Assembly (NCBI RefSeq): GCF_000237085.1
Contig: NC_016627.1
Coordinates: 248,001-312,000 of the forward strand
Source: Acetivibrio clariflavus DSM 19732
GTDB taxonomy: Bacteria; Bacillota; Clostridia; Acetivibrionales; Acetivibrionaceae
Direction of reading: 5' to 3'
Length of the DNA: 64,000 nt
The position numbers and the translations under genes were made by a program. The notes under the pieces are model-generated. The model was given only the letters and a program-made list of their open reading frames with translations. It did no database searches and was not told where the DNA came from. Below, piece after piece: positions 43,112-52,303 of the stretch (within the stretch, counting starts at the first letter, position 1; each line of letters starts with the position of its first letter).

Positions 43112-44806
43112 TTGAGGACAAAAGATGAGATTTTAAAAATTCTAGATTTGCTAGAAGAAAATATTGCAGATGATTTTGAAGCACAAGATTTAGACTTTAA
43201 AGAGTGGGTAGAAAAAAGTCTAAACGATAATATAAATCTAGCAGTAAAGATGGCTGTTTGTATGGCTAATGGTGGAGGAGGAACAGTTGTATTTGGGATA
43301 AGAGATAAAGTTAAAGGAAGAAAAAATGCAATAATAGGTGTTCCTCCTATTGTTGATGCATTTTTGATGCAAAAAGCAGTATACGAAAGGACTGACCCCC
43401 ATATTACTCCGACATTTGATTGGATTGAAGTACCCGAAGGGCATGGAAGAATATTGGTAATGAATATATATCCTGGTATGCCGCCTTATACAGAAACAAA
43501 TGGAAGTGCTACAATAAGAGTAGGTAAAGATTGCAGACCACTTACGGGGTCTATGAGAAGAGAACTTTTTGCTAAAACTGGAGTTTCAGACTTTACATCA
43601 AATTTAGTAGATGAATACTGGAAAGATTGCTTCTCTCCAGTTGCTATGGAAAGAGTAAGAATGATAATGGCTGAAGAACATGCTCCAGATACATTAATAA
43701 AAATGTCTGATGAGGATTTGTTAAAGTCCATAGGAGCGCTAAAAGATGGGAAACTAACCTTTGGGGGACTATTGATTGTCGGGAATACTCAGGCACTTTC
43801 AAAATATATCCCAAATCATAGATGGGATTTTAGAAGAATGATAAGTAGCACAGATTATAGTATAAAGTATGGTGAAAATTCAGCAATACCAATAGGTTTA
43901 TATGAATTAGAAAGATATATGGCTACTGAAAATCCGACAACCATTGTTGAGGTTGGTTTCTTACATCCTGAATTTTCTACATATCCTAAAATAGCATTAA
44001 GAGAAGCATTACTTAATGCATTTATACATAGGGATTATAGAATTCCAGGAAGTGTTATGCTGAAACATTATAAAGATAAATTGATTATTACAAACCCAGG
44101 TAATTTTATTGGAGGTATTTCTCCGAGTAATATACTTCATCACCCACCTGTAGCAAGAAATTTGCATCTTACAGATTTAATGGATAAACTGAGACTCGTA
44201 AATAGAAGTAATCTTGGAGTTCCGAGAATTTATAAGTCTTTGTTAATAGAAGGGAAAGAACCCCCGCAATATAATGAAATAGGAGAATGCATCGAATTAA
44301 CCCTTATTGCATCAACAATAGTTCCAGAGTTCAGAAATTTTATAAAAGATTTAAATTCTAAAGGAATTGAAGTTGATGTTGACCACTTGATTATTTTAAA
44401 CTATCTTCTTAGACATAGGGAAATAGACACGTATAATGCTGCTCATATATGTCAGAGAAGTATAGAACAAGTTAGGGAAATACTTAGTTATATGGAGAAT
44501 AGTTTAAAACTTATAAAATCAGGGGGTACTGTTAAAAAGAAATACTATTCTTTGACTCGGGAAGTTTATTCGATGCTGCAAAAAGGAATAGAATACGATA
44601 GGGATAAAAGGCTTGATAAAGAGGCTATTAAAATGAGAATATTATCCATACTAAAGGAAAGGAACCTTACTAATGCAGAAGTAAGACATATGACGGGTAT
44701 GGATAGGCAACAAGTACTAAGGCTTATGCGTGAGTTAGAAGCGGATGGTGTTCAGATTAAGGGTAGTGGTAGAGGGGCATATTATTGTTTATCTAGAGAT
44801 GAGTAA
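43112..44806 (+). CDS. AlbA_2 / HATPase_c_4 ATP-binding protein (Schlafen-like, COG2865)
   Basis: The 564-residue protein starts at TTG with AGAGGAGG 7 nt upstream; an earlier ATG would translate through the site array. Residues 25-160 form an AlbA_2 domain (DLDFKEW.., MANGGGGTVVFGIRD), followed by a HATPase_c_4-type domain (REALLNAFIHRDYR, IITNPGNFIGGISP) and a C-terminal winged helix with HMTGMDRQQVLRLMREL. Members are annotated as ATP-dependent transcriptional regulators; AlbA_2 is related to Schlafen nuclease domains found in defence loci. The palindromic sites on both sides of the gene could be its own operators. Confidence 0.8.
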   Translation: MRTKDEILKILDLLEENIADDFEAQDLDFKEWVEKSLNDNINLAVKMAVCMANGGGGTVVFGIRDKVKGRKNAIIGVPPIVDAFLMQKAVYERTDPHITPTFDWIEVPEGHGRILVMNIYPGMPPYTETNGSATIRVGKDCRPLTGSMRRELFAKTGVSDFTSNLVDEYWKDCFSPVAMERVRMIMAEEHAPDTLIKMSDEDLLKSIGALKDGKLTFGGLLIVGNTQALSKYIPNHRWDFRRMISSTDYSIKYGENSAIPIGLYELERYMATENPTTIVEVGFLHPEFSTYPKIALREALLNAFIHRDYRIPGSVMLKHYKDKLIITNPGNFIGGISPSNILHHPPVARNLHLTDLMDKLRLVNRSNLGVPRIYKSLLIEGKEPPQYNEIGECIELTLIASTIVPEFRNFIKDLNSKGIEVDVDHLIILNYLLRHREIDTYNAAHICQRSIEQVREILSYMENSLKLIKSGGTVKKKYYSLTREVYSMLQKGIEYDRDKRLDKEAIKMRILSILKERNLTNAEVRHMTGMDRQQVLRLMRELEADGVQIKGSGRGAYYCLSRDE

Positions 44807-44836
44807 AACTAAAGGCAAACAAATGATTCATTATTA

Positions 44837-44898
44837 TGTCGCAATTATAAAATAATTGAATCATTTAATTGCGACAAATTGTTTTTGATGCAATTCAA
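44837..44898. repeat. Right group of TG(T/A)(C/T)GCAATTA sites
   Basis: TGTCGCAATTATAA (44837) faces its mirror TTTAATTGCGACA (44864-44876), forming GTCGCAATTA/TAATTGCGAC arms, and TGATGCAATTCAA follows at 44886. Together with the left group this makes seven sites around one gene. Confidence 0.7.
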
Positions 44899-45039
44899 AT
44901 CAGGTGAAACTAAAGTTATATCGAGCAGTAATTATTTGTTTATGATAGGTGAATTAGATAAATGGGTACTGTGAAACTTTTAAAGTGAAATCACATGATA
45001 AAAATTAATTTGACTAATCCTTATTCCTTTACCTCTCGT

Positions 45040-45167
45040 GCCTATATCTATGTCTACATCAAATAAACTCCTTTCATTTTTCAAATGTTTGAGAAGGAGT
45101 AAATAAAGTACTTTTAGAAAACATGGTTTATTAGGGAGAAGAAAAGCCCTGTAGGCCATGTTTTTTT
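45040..45167 (+). repeat. Degenerate direct repeat, right copy, with two hairpins
   Basis: It matches the left copy in TATCTATGTCTACATCAA, CATTTTTCAAATGTTTGAG, CATGGTTTATTAGGG and GTAGGCCATGTTTT. This copy forms an ACTCCTT/AAGGAGT hairpin and a terminator-like AACATGG/CCATGTT stem with inner AGGG/CCCT and seven T. Confidence 0.55.
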
Positions 45168-45554
45168 ATGTATTAGTTTTAAGGGATAAGGAACAAGGAA
45201 TAAGGCTAAAAGCCAGAAAAATCAATGGATTGGAAGATTGAATGGAAAAGAAAATGAAATGAAAAATGGACAAAATCCCCCCTTAATCCTCCCCCCTTAA
45301 CCCTTTTCTCTAAAAGCACTTTATTTTCATTTTTTGCCCTAAAAATTGAGAAATGAAAGAACTTTAGGAAGTAAGGAATAAGGAAAAAGGAATTAAATGG
45401 GAAATTGGAAGAGAATAACAAGCCAGTATTTTCAAGGGTTTGAGGGGGATTTGTGAAAGGAGTTTATTTGAAAAAGGAAAGAAGTTTATTTGGGTTACAT
45501 AAATACATGTATATAGGTTTAAAAAAGCGATATAACCAATGGTTTTGAACAGAA

Positions 45555-45602
45555 GTCATGGAAAAATGCGATAGAAATTGCATTTATACCGTGGCTTTTT
45601 TA
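45555..45602 (+). terminator. Two-part hairpin terminator
   Basis: GTCATGG pairs with CCGTGGC through wobble pairs, an inner AAATGC/GCATTT stem continues, and TTTTTTATT follows. A second wobble-rich hairpin (TGCGGTTGTGAT with GTATAATCGCA) comes straight after. Confidence 0.6.
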
Positions 45603-45915
45603 TTGCGGTTGTGATAAATTAAGGTATAATCGCAGTTTTTACTCAACTTATTTACTTGAGAACACTTTTTTTATATAATGGATTGGAAATATATGTAAAA
45701 GGTTTTGTCATATACCTGTTAACTTATTATGATGCTAATAAAAGAAGAAAATATTGATAATGGAAGTGTTAACATGGCTTGTGAGGCTAGTTTTTGAGGA
45801 GATATAGAAGAGGGATACTATTGTGATATTTGTAACATATGGAAGAGAGATATTATCAAAGATACAATTGAGCATTATTGAAGCGTATAGTGGGAAATTA
45901 AGGGGGATGTAATTG

Positions 45916-46491
45916 ATGTGGAGTAAGTTAAAGAAGCAATTGGAGGATTTTATTTGTCCATGTTTAAAGGGCAGGGTTGAATTTTGGATTACAAATTACA
46001 GAAAGGCTCATGACCAAATGGGACGGGCATATATTACTGTAGACGGAAAAGAAGTTGTTAATATGTGCAGTATAAAAAAAGAAATTGCAATATATAATGC
46101 AGAAAAAGAAATAAGAGACAGTGAAAATATTTGTTCTGAGCAAGATGATTTTAAGCAGGACAAAATGTATGAGTTGCTGAAAAAAGAAGGTTTTGCTGAA
46201 AATATATTATCTCAAATAGCCATAAATAGAAATATTAATAATCTGGCACATAAAAAAATAGAGGAGCAAGACATTTTCTCACAATATGATTTTCTTGAAG
46301 CTGCAGAAAAATTCCTAAGTTCTCCCATTGAGGAATCATTGAGATCGGATAATTCTATAGTTAAAGCATTGGCATTGATTGATAGAAGAGTAGGGAAGAG
46401 AACTCTGAAAAGGCTAAAAGAATCGATAAAAGATGAGAGTGAGCTTGTAAAATACTTTTACAGTTTGAGGTGCGAAGCAGAGCAAATATAG
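45916..46491 (+). CDS. SF0329-like family hypothetical protein
   Basis: The 191-residue protein begins MWSKLKKQLEDFICPCLKGR and contains FWITNYRKAHDQMGRAYITV, a pattern I recall from proteins annotated as the SF0329 family, of unknown function. It is soluble, with an internal acidic region and a helical C-terminus including KALALIDRRVGKRTLKRL. ATG with AGGGGG about 9 nt upstream is preferred over the TTG just before it. It is probably the first core-chromosome gene right of the island. Confidence 0.65.
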   Translation: MWSKLKKQLEDFICPCLKGRVEFWITNYRKAHDQMGRAYITVDGKEVVNMCSIKKEIAIYNAEKEIRDSENICSEQDDFKQDKMYELLKKEGFAENILSQIAINRNINNLAHKKIEEQDIFSQYDFLEAAEKFLSSPIEESLRSDNSIVKALALIDRRVGKRTLKRLKESIKDESELVKYFYSLRCEAEQI

Positions 46492-46544
46492 CTAAGCGTA
46501 AGATTTTGCCTTTTTATGTCTTTTTTCAAACTGAAAGGTTTATG

Positions 46545-46574
46545 TTGACTAAGATGTCAAATTTATGTGATAAT
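46545..46574 (+). promoter_or_regulatory. Candidate sigma-A-type promoter upstream of the xylanase
   Basis: TTGACT (46545) and GATAAT (46569) are spaced by 18 nt. The next large gene is the xylanase. Confidence 0.45.
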
Positions 46575-46825
46575 ATAGTCTAGAACATTATTTCTGCGTT
46601 ATACATAGCAAAATTATAATATATATTCTTTTTATATGCCCATATATTTATTTTTTTATAAGATTTTCCGATATTTAATATTGAAGTTTTCATTTCAAGA
46701 TTTGGCCGATTTTATATATCATCAGATGGTAAACTACAACATCATATCTCTGTGAAATTTTTGATTGCAGCATGAAACAAGTATCGCTAAAGTGTTACTT
46801 AAATGATGATATAGGGAGGTGAAGC

Positions 46826-46888
46826 GTGATTTCAACACGAATTTCCCAATACTATAATATATTATCTATTTTATATGAATTAATCTAA
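46826..46888 (+). CDS. Possible 20-residue leader peptide
   Basis: GTG preceded by GGGAGGTG opens a 20-codon frame (MISTRISQYYNILSILYELI). The ribosome site is stronger than expected by chance, but nothing else supports it. Confidence 0.2.
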   Translation: MISTRISQYYNILSILYELI

Positions 46889-47214
46889 TTAAATGTCATT
46901 TAAATCTACTCCATATCTCAGCATAAAATGTAAAATACATACTGCTTTTACTTTGAAATTTTTCCCATTGTTTTACGGTATTTATTTCATGTATATTCAA
47001 TTGCCTAATAAAATTTCTGATGCTAAATTAAAATCTTTAAACATTCTATTCATTATGGTAACTTCATTCTAATACAGAATATGTAATTGACATAATGATA
47101 TGGAATGTAAGTAATATTGAATTTAGTAGCTTTTTTTAAAAAGTTTTATCATAGTTTATGCTGCAGAAGCACAAAAAAGTCGGCAAAATACATAATTTAG
47201 GAGGTAAAATTGCA

Positions 47215-50200
47215 ATGCGAAGACAATTTCAAAAAGTTATTTCTATCATGCTAGCAGCTATTTTGGCTATTTCGATGGGGCAGTTTGGACAGATAGCGAT
47301 AGCATCGGAAACTGAAAAAGACAACATTGTGTTGTACCAGAGCTTTGAAGATGGAGATGTAGGTGGATGGAAGCCGGTATGGGATAGACCGGGAACAGTA
47401 GCTGTATCTTCTGATTATGCTTCGCATGGAGAAAAATCCCTTTTATTCACGGACAGAACATCGACTGAACATTCTCCAAGTCTTGACATAACTAGCTATA
47501 TGGAACCTGGGAAAATATATGATATATCTTTGAAGGTGAGATTAGGAGAAGGCAGCGATGAAGCCCATATAGCATCGAAGGTAAATTCGCCATTACTGGA
47601 TAATATATATCCTTGGTTAACAGGTAATGTAACGATTAGTTCTGATAAATGGACAACTCTTGAAGTCAAAGCCTATGAAGTACCGGACAAAACATCTGAA
47701 TTTGTCATTTACATTGAGACTCTTAATTCTACAGCAGATATATACATTGACGAAGTATTGATAGTGGATGTTACACCTGTTGCAGAACCTGTGACTGTAT
47801 TATATCAAAGCTTTGAAGATGGAGATGTAGGTGGATGGAAGCCGGTATGGGATAGACCGGGAACAGTAGCTATATCTTCTGATTATGCTTCGCATGGAGA
47901 AAAATCCCTTTTATTCACGGACAGAACATCGACTGAACATTCTCCAAGTCTTGACATAACCAGCTATATGGAGCCTGGGAAAATATATGATATATCTTTG
48001 AAGGTGAGATTAGGAGAAGGCAGCGATGAAGCCCATATAGCATCGAAGGTAAATTCGCCATTACTGGATAATATATATCCTTGGTTAACAGGTAATGTAA
48101 CGATTAGTTCTGATAAATGGACAACTCTTGAAGTCAAAGCCTATGAAGTACCGGACAAAACATCTGAATTTGTCATTTACATTGAGACTCTTAATTCTAC
48201 AGCAGATATATACATTGACGAAGTATTGATAGTATGTATTTCATCCGGTACAACTCCAGGAGGCGACCTTGATCAATCTGGAATTAAATCTGATTTCGAA
48301 GACGGTATCGGCAATTGGATGATCAGATTTGAAGAGAGTGGAAGCATTGAATTGACAGATGACGACAATCATACACCGGGTGGAGCAAAAAGTCTGGCAG
48401 CAAGTGTTTCTTCCCAGTATAATGGTCCTATTTTAAATGTTATGGGTAAAATGCACAAAGGGCATAAATATTATTTGTCTGCCTGGGTAAAAATGGCTCC
48501 TGGTCAAAAGCCGACTGTACTACGCATGAGCGTACAGAGCGGAAGCAGCGCATTTACAAATGTTTCTGAGAATGTATTGGTGACAGAAAATGAGTGGGTG
48601 CAGTTAACCGGTACTTTCACAGTGGCGGTTACTCCAAGCGTATTAAATGCATATATAGAAACAGCAGATACACCAGATGAGACAGTAACTTTCTACATGG
48701 ATGACTTTGAACTTTCGTATATTGGCCCGGTAGCTACAAAACCTGTACAAACTGATTTAACTCCTATAAAGGAGGCTTACAAAGATTACTTCTTAATTGG
48801 TAGTGCAGTTAATATTACAGATTTTGAAGGTGATAGACTTAAACTTCTTAAACATCATTTCAATGTTGTTACGACAGAAAATGCAATGAAGCCTGAATTT
48901 GCTTATGATAAAGATAAGAAATTTGACTTTGAAGAGGAAAATGTTCTTGTATCAAAAATTGAACAAGAAGGTTTGCAATTGGTAGGTCACGTACTTGTAT
49001 GGCACAGCCAAATGCCTACATGGTTAAGTACGGCTGAGGATGGTAAACCGTTAGATCGTGAGACAGCGTATAAAAACTTGGAAACTCATATCAAGACAGT
49101 TATAGAGAATTACGGTGACAAGGTTATTTCCTGGGATGTAGTAAATGAAGCTATCAGAGATGGCTTGACATTTACTGCTACCACTGAAAATTGGAAGGAT
49201 GCACTCCGTGACACGCCTTGGTTAAGGGCTCTTGGTCCTGATTATGTTGAAGAGTCTTTCAAGATTGCAAGAAAAGTGTTGGAAGATAACGGATGGACAA
49301 ATGTAAAACTGTATTATAACGATTACAACGAAGATAACCAGCAAAAAGCAGCAGCAATCTATAGCATGGTTAAAGATATCAATGAAAGATATGCTAAACA
49401 AAATGGTGGCAAGATACTAATTGACGGTATAGGAATGCAGTCTCATTATAACAGCAGCACAAACCCGGAAAATGTTCGGCTTACCTTAGAGAAATTCAGC
49501 TCTCTGGAAGGAGTTGAAATAAGTATAACTGAGCTTGACATCACAGCTGGAATCAATTCAGTATTGACTGATGAACAGGCTAAGGCACAGGGATACTTAT
49601 ATGCTCAACTGTTTAAACTCTATAAACAGTATGCTGACAAGATAGCCCGTGTAACTTTCTGGGGATTAAACGACTCTACCAGTTGGAGAAAAGAAGGCAG
49701 TCCATTGTTGTTTGATGAATACTTGCAGGCTAAACCAGCTTACTATGCTATCATAGATCCGGATAAATTTATTAAAGAAAATCCGCCTCCTGAAAAGGTG
49801 GTTAAACAGGCGAAGGCTTTATACGGAACTCCTGTTATTGACGGTGAAGTGGATTCCATATGGTATAACACATATAATATAAAGATTGATCAATATCAAC
49901 AGGAATTTGAGGGTGCTACTGGTGTGGCTAAAGCACTTTGGGATGAAGAAAACCTCTATGTACTGATACAGGTTCAAGATGATGCTCTTGATGATAAAAA
50001 TGCAAATGCTTGGGAACAAGACTCTGTTGAGATATTTGTTGACCAAAATAATGCTAAAACACCTTATTACGAAGAAGAGGGAGATGGACAGTACAGAGTA
50101 AACTTTAACAATGTAGCTACCTTTAATCCCGATAGCATAAAGGAAGGATTTGAATCAGCGACAAGTGTAACAGGAACAAACTATATAGTAGAAGTGAAGA

Positions 50201-51594
50201 TTCCGTTAAAAACAATAACTCCGGCTAAAGGCACTAAAATCGGTTTTGATCTTCAAATCAACGATGCGGAAAATGGTAAACGTGTAAGTGCTGCTGCCTG
50301 GAACGATACAACGGGTACTGCCTACATGGATACATCTGTTTTCGGTGAGTTGACTTTGGATAAAGCAACTGGTTCAGGCACAGGTGGTTCAAAGGGAAGC
50401 GGCGGTGGAAGCAGCAATGTGCCGGAAACTACTGAAACCGGAAGTGGCAACGAAACAACAAATAACACTGGTATAATAACAGTAGAAGCAACTGTGGACG
50501 AAAATGGAAATTATACTGCTGTTGTGGATGAAAAATTGGTGGAAAACGTTAAAGATGAAAAAATAAAAATAGAAGTTAAGGGTGCAGAACAGGCTAATAA
50601 TGTAATAGTGAAAGTTGCTTATGATCTCATTAGTGCGGCATCAGGTGCTAATGCCAAGGTAATAGAAGTAAATACCGGTTTGGCTAATATAGAGTTGCCG
50701 GTATCCCTGTTTAGCGGTTCTAAAGAGGGAGAAGAGGTTGAATTGCAAGTAAATAAAGTTGACAATTCTCGGCTCCCAGAAAAGGTAAGGACAAGGGTAG
50801 GGCAAAATACAGTATTTGAATTTAGCCTGAGTGTAGGCGGACAAAAACTTAGTACATTTGATGAAACACAAAAAGTAAAAGTATCTTACCCATATACTCT
50901 AGAAGCAGGAGTAAGACCGTCAAGGGTTGTAGTTTACTATATTAACGAGAACGGCGAGTTTGAAGTAATAAAGAATGGTCGTTACAGCAATGGTGCAATT
51001 CACTTTAAAACAAAACATTTCAGTAAATATGTGGCTGTACCGGTTGAGGTAAACCTCAAGGACATATATGAGACAACATGGGCAACAGACAGTATAGAAG
51101 CTTTAGCAGCCCGTGAAATTGTTAAAGGGGTATCGGCTGATTCCTTCCTGCCGATGAAGGAAGTAACAAGAGCAGAGTTTGTGCAAATGATAGTTGAGAC
51201 CTTTGATTTGAAATCGGAAGCTGTAATAAATCCATTCTCGGACGTTGTTGAAGGCGAATGGTATGAAAAAGCAGTTTTAACTGCCTATGAATTAGGTATC
51301 GTTAAAGGCAAACCTGATGGAACCTTTGGGGTGAATGAGAAAATCACCCGTCAAGATATGGTAGTTATTACATACAGTGCATTAAAAGTATCAGGGATTA
51401 ATATAAATACTACTACAAAAGCTGTTATATTTAAAGATGATACGCTTATATCGGAATACGCAAAAGAAGCTGTGGCAGCAATGCAAAGAGCTGGAATCAT
51501 CAATGGTATGCCCGGTAACTTATTTGCGCCAAAGGATACTGCAAACAGAGCGCAGGCTGCAGTAATTCTGAATAAATTGCTTGATGAACTGTAA
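47215..51594 (+). CDS. Cell-surface modular endo-1,4-beta-xylanase (CBM-CBM-CBM22-GH10-CBM9-SLH)
   Basis: The 1459-residue exported enzyme resembles clostridial XynX-type xylanases. A signal peptide (MRRQFQKVISIMLAAILAIS..) likely ends near residue 30. Two almost identical CBM modules occupy about 43-184 and 199-340, then a divergent CBM22-like module to about 504. The GH10 domain is about 516-854, with acid/base E645 (DVVNEA) and nucleophile E773 (TELDI). A CBM9-type module follows (862-1050), then a Gly/Ser linker, an unnamed beta-rich module and three SLH repeats (from about 1281) that bind it to the cell wall. It cuts xylan outside the cell. The start is fixed by AGGAGG 10 nt upstream. 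There is no dockerin, so it is cell-anchored rather than cellulosomal. Confidence 0.95.
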   Translation: MRRQFQKVISIMLAAILAISMGQFGQIAIASETEKDNIVLYQSFEDGDVGGWKPVWDRPGTVAVSSDYASHGEKSLLFTDRTSTEHSPSLDITSYMEPGKIYDISLKVRLGEGSDEAHIASKVNSPLLDNIYPWLTGNVTISSDKWTTLEVKAYEVPDKTSEFVIYIETLNSTADIYIDEVLIVDVTPVAEPVTVLYQSFEDGDVGGWKPVWDRPGTVAISSDYASHGEKSLLFTDRTSTEHSPSLDITSYMEPGKIYDISLKVRLGEGSDEAHIASKVNSPLLDNIYPWLTGNVTISSDKWTTLEVKAYEVPDKTSEFVIYIETLNSTADIYIDEVLIVCISSGTTPGGDLDQSGIKSDFEDGIGNWMIRFEESGSIELTDDDNHTPGGAKSLAASVSSQYNGPILNVMGKMHKGHKYYLSAWVKMAPGQKPTVLRMSVQSGSSAFTNVSENVLVTENEWVQLTGTFTVAVTPSVLNAYIETADTPDETVTFYMDDFELSYIGPVATKPVQTDLTPIKEAYKDYFLIGSAVNITDFEGDRLKLLKHHFNVVTTENAMKPEFAYDKDKKFDFEEENVLVSKIEQEGLQLVGHVLVWHSQMPTWLSTAEDGKPLDRETAYKNLETHIKTVIENYGDKVISWDVVNEAIRDGLTFTATTENWKDALRDTPWLRALGPDYVEESFKIARKVLEDNGWTNVKLYYNDYNEDNQQKAAAIYSMVKDINERYAKQNGGKILIDGIGMQSHYNSSTNPENVRLTLEKFSSLEGVEISITELDITAGINSVLTDEQAKAQGYLYAQLFKLYKQYADKIARVTFWGLNDSTSWRKEGSPLLFDEYLQAKPAYYAIIDPDKFIKENPPPEKVVKQAKALYGTPVIDGEVDSIWYNTYNIKIDQYQQEFEGATGVAKALWDEENLYVLIQVQDDALDDKNANAWEQDSVEIFVDQNNAKTPYYEEEGDGQYRVNFNNVATFNPDSIKEGFESATSVTGTNYIVEVKIPLKTITPAKGTKIGFDLQINDAENGKRVSAAAWNDTTGTAYMDTSVFGELTLDKATGSGTGGSKGSGGGSSNVPETTETGSGNETTNNTGIITVEATVDENGNYTAVVDEKLVENVKDEKIKIEVKGAEQANNVIVKVAYDLISAASGANAKVIEVNTGLANIELPVSLFSGSKEGEEVELQVNKVDNSRLPEKVRTRVGQNTVFEFSLSVGGQKLSTFDETQKVKVSYPYTLEAGVRPSRVVVYYINENGEFEVIKNGRYSNGAIHFKTKHFSKYVAVPVEVNLKDIYETTWATDSIEALAAREIVKGVSADSFLPMKEVTRAEFVQMIVETFDLKSEAVINPFSDVVEGEWYEKAVLTAYELGIVKGKPDGTFGVNEKITRQDMVVITYSALKVSGININTTTKAVIFKDDTLISEYAKEAVAAMQRAGIINGMPGNLFAPKDTANRAQAAVILNKLLDEL
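47341..47765 (+). repeat. CBM duplication, copy 1 (425 bp)
   Basis: It is identical to the second copy 468 bp downstream except at three positions by eye, one of which changes Val to Ile. Confidence 0.95.
47809..48233 (+). repeat. CBM duplication, copy 2 (425 bp)
   Basis: Second unit of the tandem duplication. It is in frame with copy 1, separated by a 43-bp linker. Confidence 0.95.
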
Positions 51595-51610
51595 AAACGT
51601 TTAATTTATA

Positions 51611-51642
51611 AACTCCGCTGTTGAAAAGCAGCGGAGTTTTTG
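51611..51642 (+). terminator. Terminator of the xylanase gene
   Basis: AACTCCGCTG and CAGCGGAGTT form a perfect 10-bp stem with an 8-nt loop, followed by TTTTTG. Confidence 0.9.
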
Positions 51643-51879
51643 TTGTTTGAGCAGTTTCGCCAATGTACTGATTTTGCTTATTATATTATAAATATATTTA
51701 CATTTAAAAAATTTAAGTTATTATTAATAAAATTAATAACTGTATTAAAAAAATTAATTATCACATTGACAAAAGAGAAGGTTTATATTAATATAAATAA
51801 TATAGAAATATAATAAATAATATTTAAATTATAGTTAAAAATATTAATGTGCTTTATTACAAAATTAAGGAGTGGTTTT

Positions 51880-52248
51880 ATGGGTAAGGAAGTTTTGGGA
51901 AAATGCCCTGTTTGCAATAGTGAGACCATCGTAACGAAAATAAGCTGTGAAAATTGCAATACAACCATAGAGGGAGAATTTACACTGTGTAAATTTTGCA
52001 GACTAACTGCTGAACAGAAGCAATTTATAGATACATTTATAAAATGCAGAGGAAATATAAAAGAAATGGAAAAGGAACTGGGAGTGTCTTATCCCACAGT
52101 AAAAAACAGACTTGAAGATGTAGCGGCAGCATTAGGCCACAAACCTCAGCCAATAATTGAGGATGATGGCAGAAAGAAGGAAATTCTTGAGAGATTAAAT
52201 GCAGGGGAAATAAGCTTTGATGAGGCTATGGAATTGTTGAAAGGTTAA
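51880..52248 (+). CDS. DUF2089 zinc-ribbon/HTH protein
   Basis: The 122-residue protein has CPVC and CENC pairs plus CKFC near residue 45, forming a zinc ribbon. It is followed by a helix-turn-helix-like segment (GNIKEMEKELGVSYPTVKNRL) and a C-terminal ILERLNAGEISFDEAMELL motif of the SHOCT type. This is the DUF2089 family, probably a transcription regulator. AAGGAGTGG precedes the ATG. It is followed by a DUF4097 gene that shares the short C-terminal helix motif at its N-terminus, a common clostridial pairing. Confidence 0.85.
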   Translation: MGKEVLGKCPVCNSETIVTKISCENCNTTIEGEFTLCKFCRLTAEQKQFIDTFIKCRGNIKEMEKELGVSYPTVKNRLEDVAAALGHKPQPIIEDDGRKKEILERLNAGEISFDEAMELLKG

Positions 52249-52303
52249 ATTGCAGGCAGATATAACAGTTATCTAGTCTTAAAAACAGGAGGTTGATTTG
52301 AAT

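Larger units (their letters stand above)
44807..45915. other. 1.1-kb non-coding region right of the AlbA_2 gene
   Basis: It holds the right group of palindromic sites, the right copy of the degenerate direct repeat, two hairpins inside it, several GGGATAAGG-type phrases (around 45013-45045, 45180-45208 and 45368-45400) and a two-part terminator at 45555. I see no credible gene. It probably marks the edge between accessory DNA and core chromosome. Confidence 0.5.
46492..47214. other. Long 5' region of the xylanase gene
   Basis: A promoter-like pair lies near its left end and a tiny frame with a strong ribosome site lies in the middle. The rest is very A/T-rich. If transcription starts near 46580, the xylanase mRNA has a leader of about 640 nt. 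Confidence 0.45.

Noticed and set aside
45206-45421. Minus-strand 71-codon frame right of the AlbA_2 gene
   Set aside because: It is a Phe/Ser/Leu-rich reading of purine-rich DNA with no ribosome site.
47158-47214. Upstream ATG of the xylanase
   Set aside because: It would put 19 residues before a clear signal peptide and lacks a ribosome site. AGGAGG precedes the ATG at 47215.
47215-51594. Cellulosomal enzyme with dockerin
   Set aside because: No duplicated dockerin calcium-binding segments are seen. The C-terminus is three SLH repeats.
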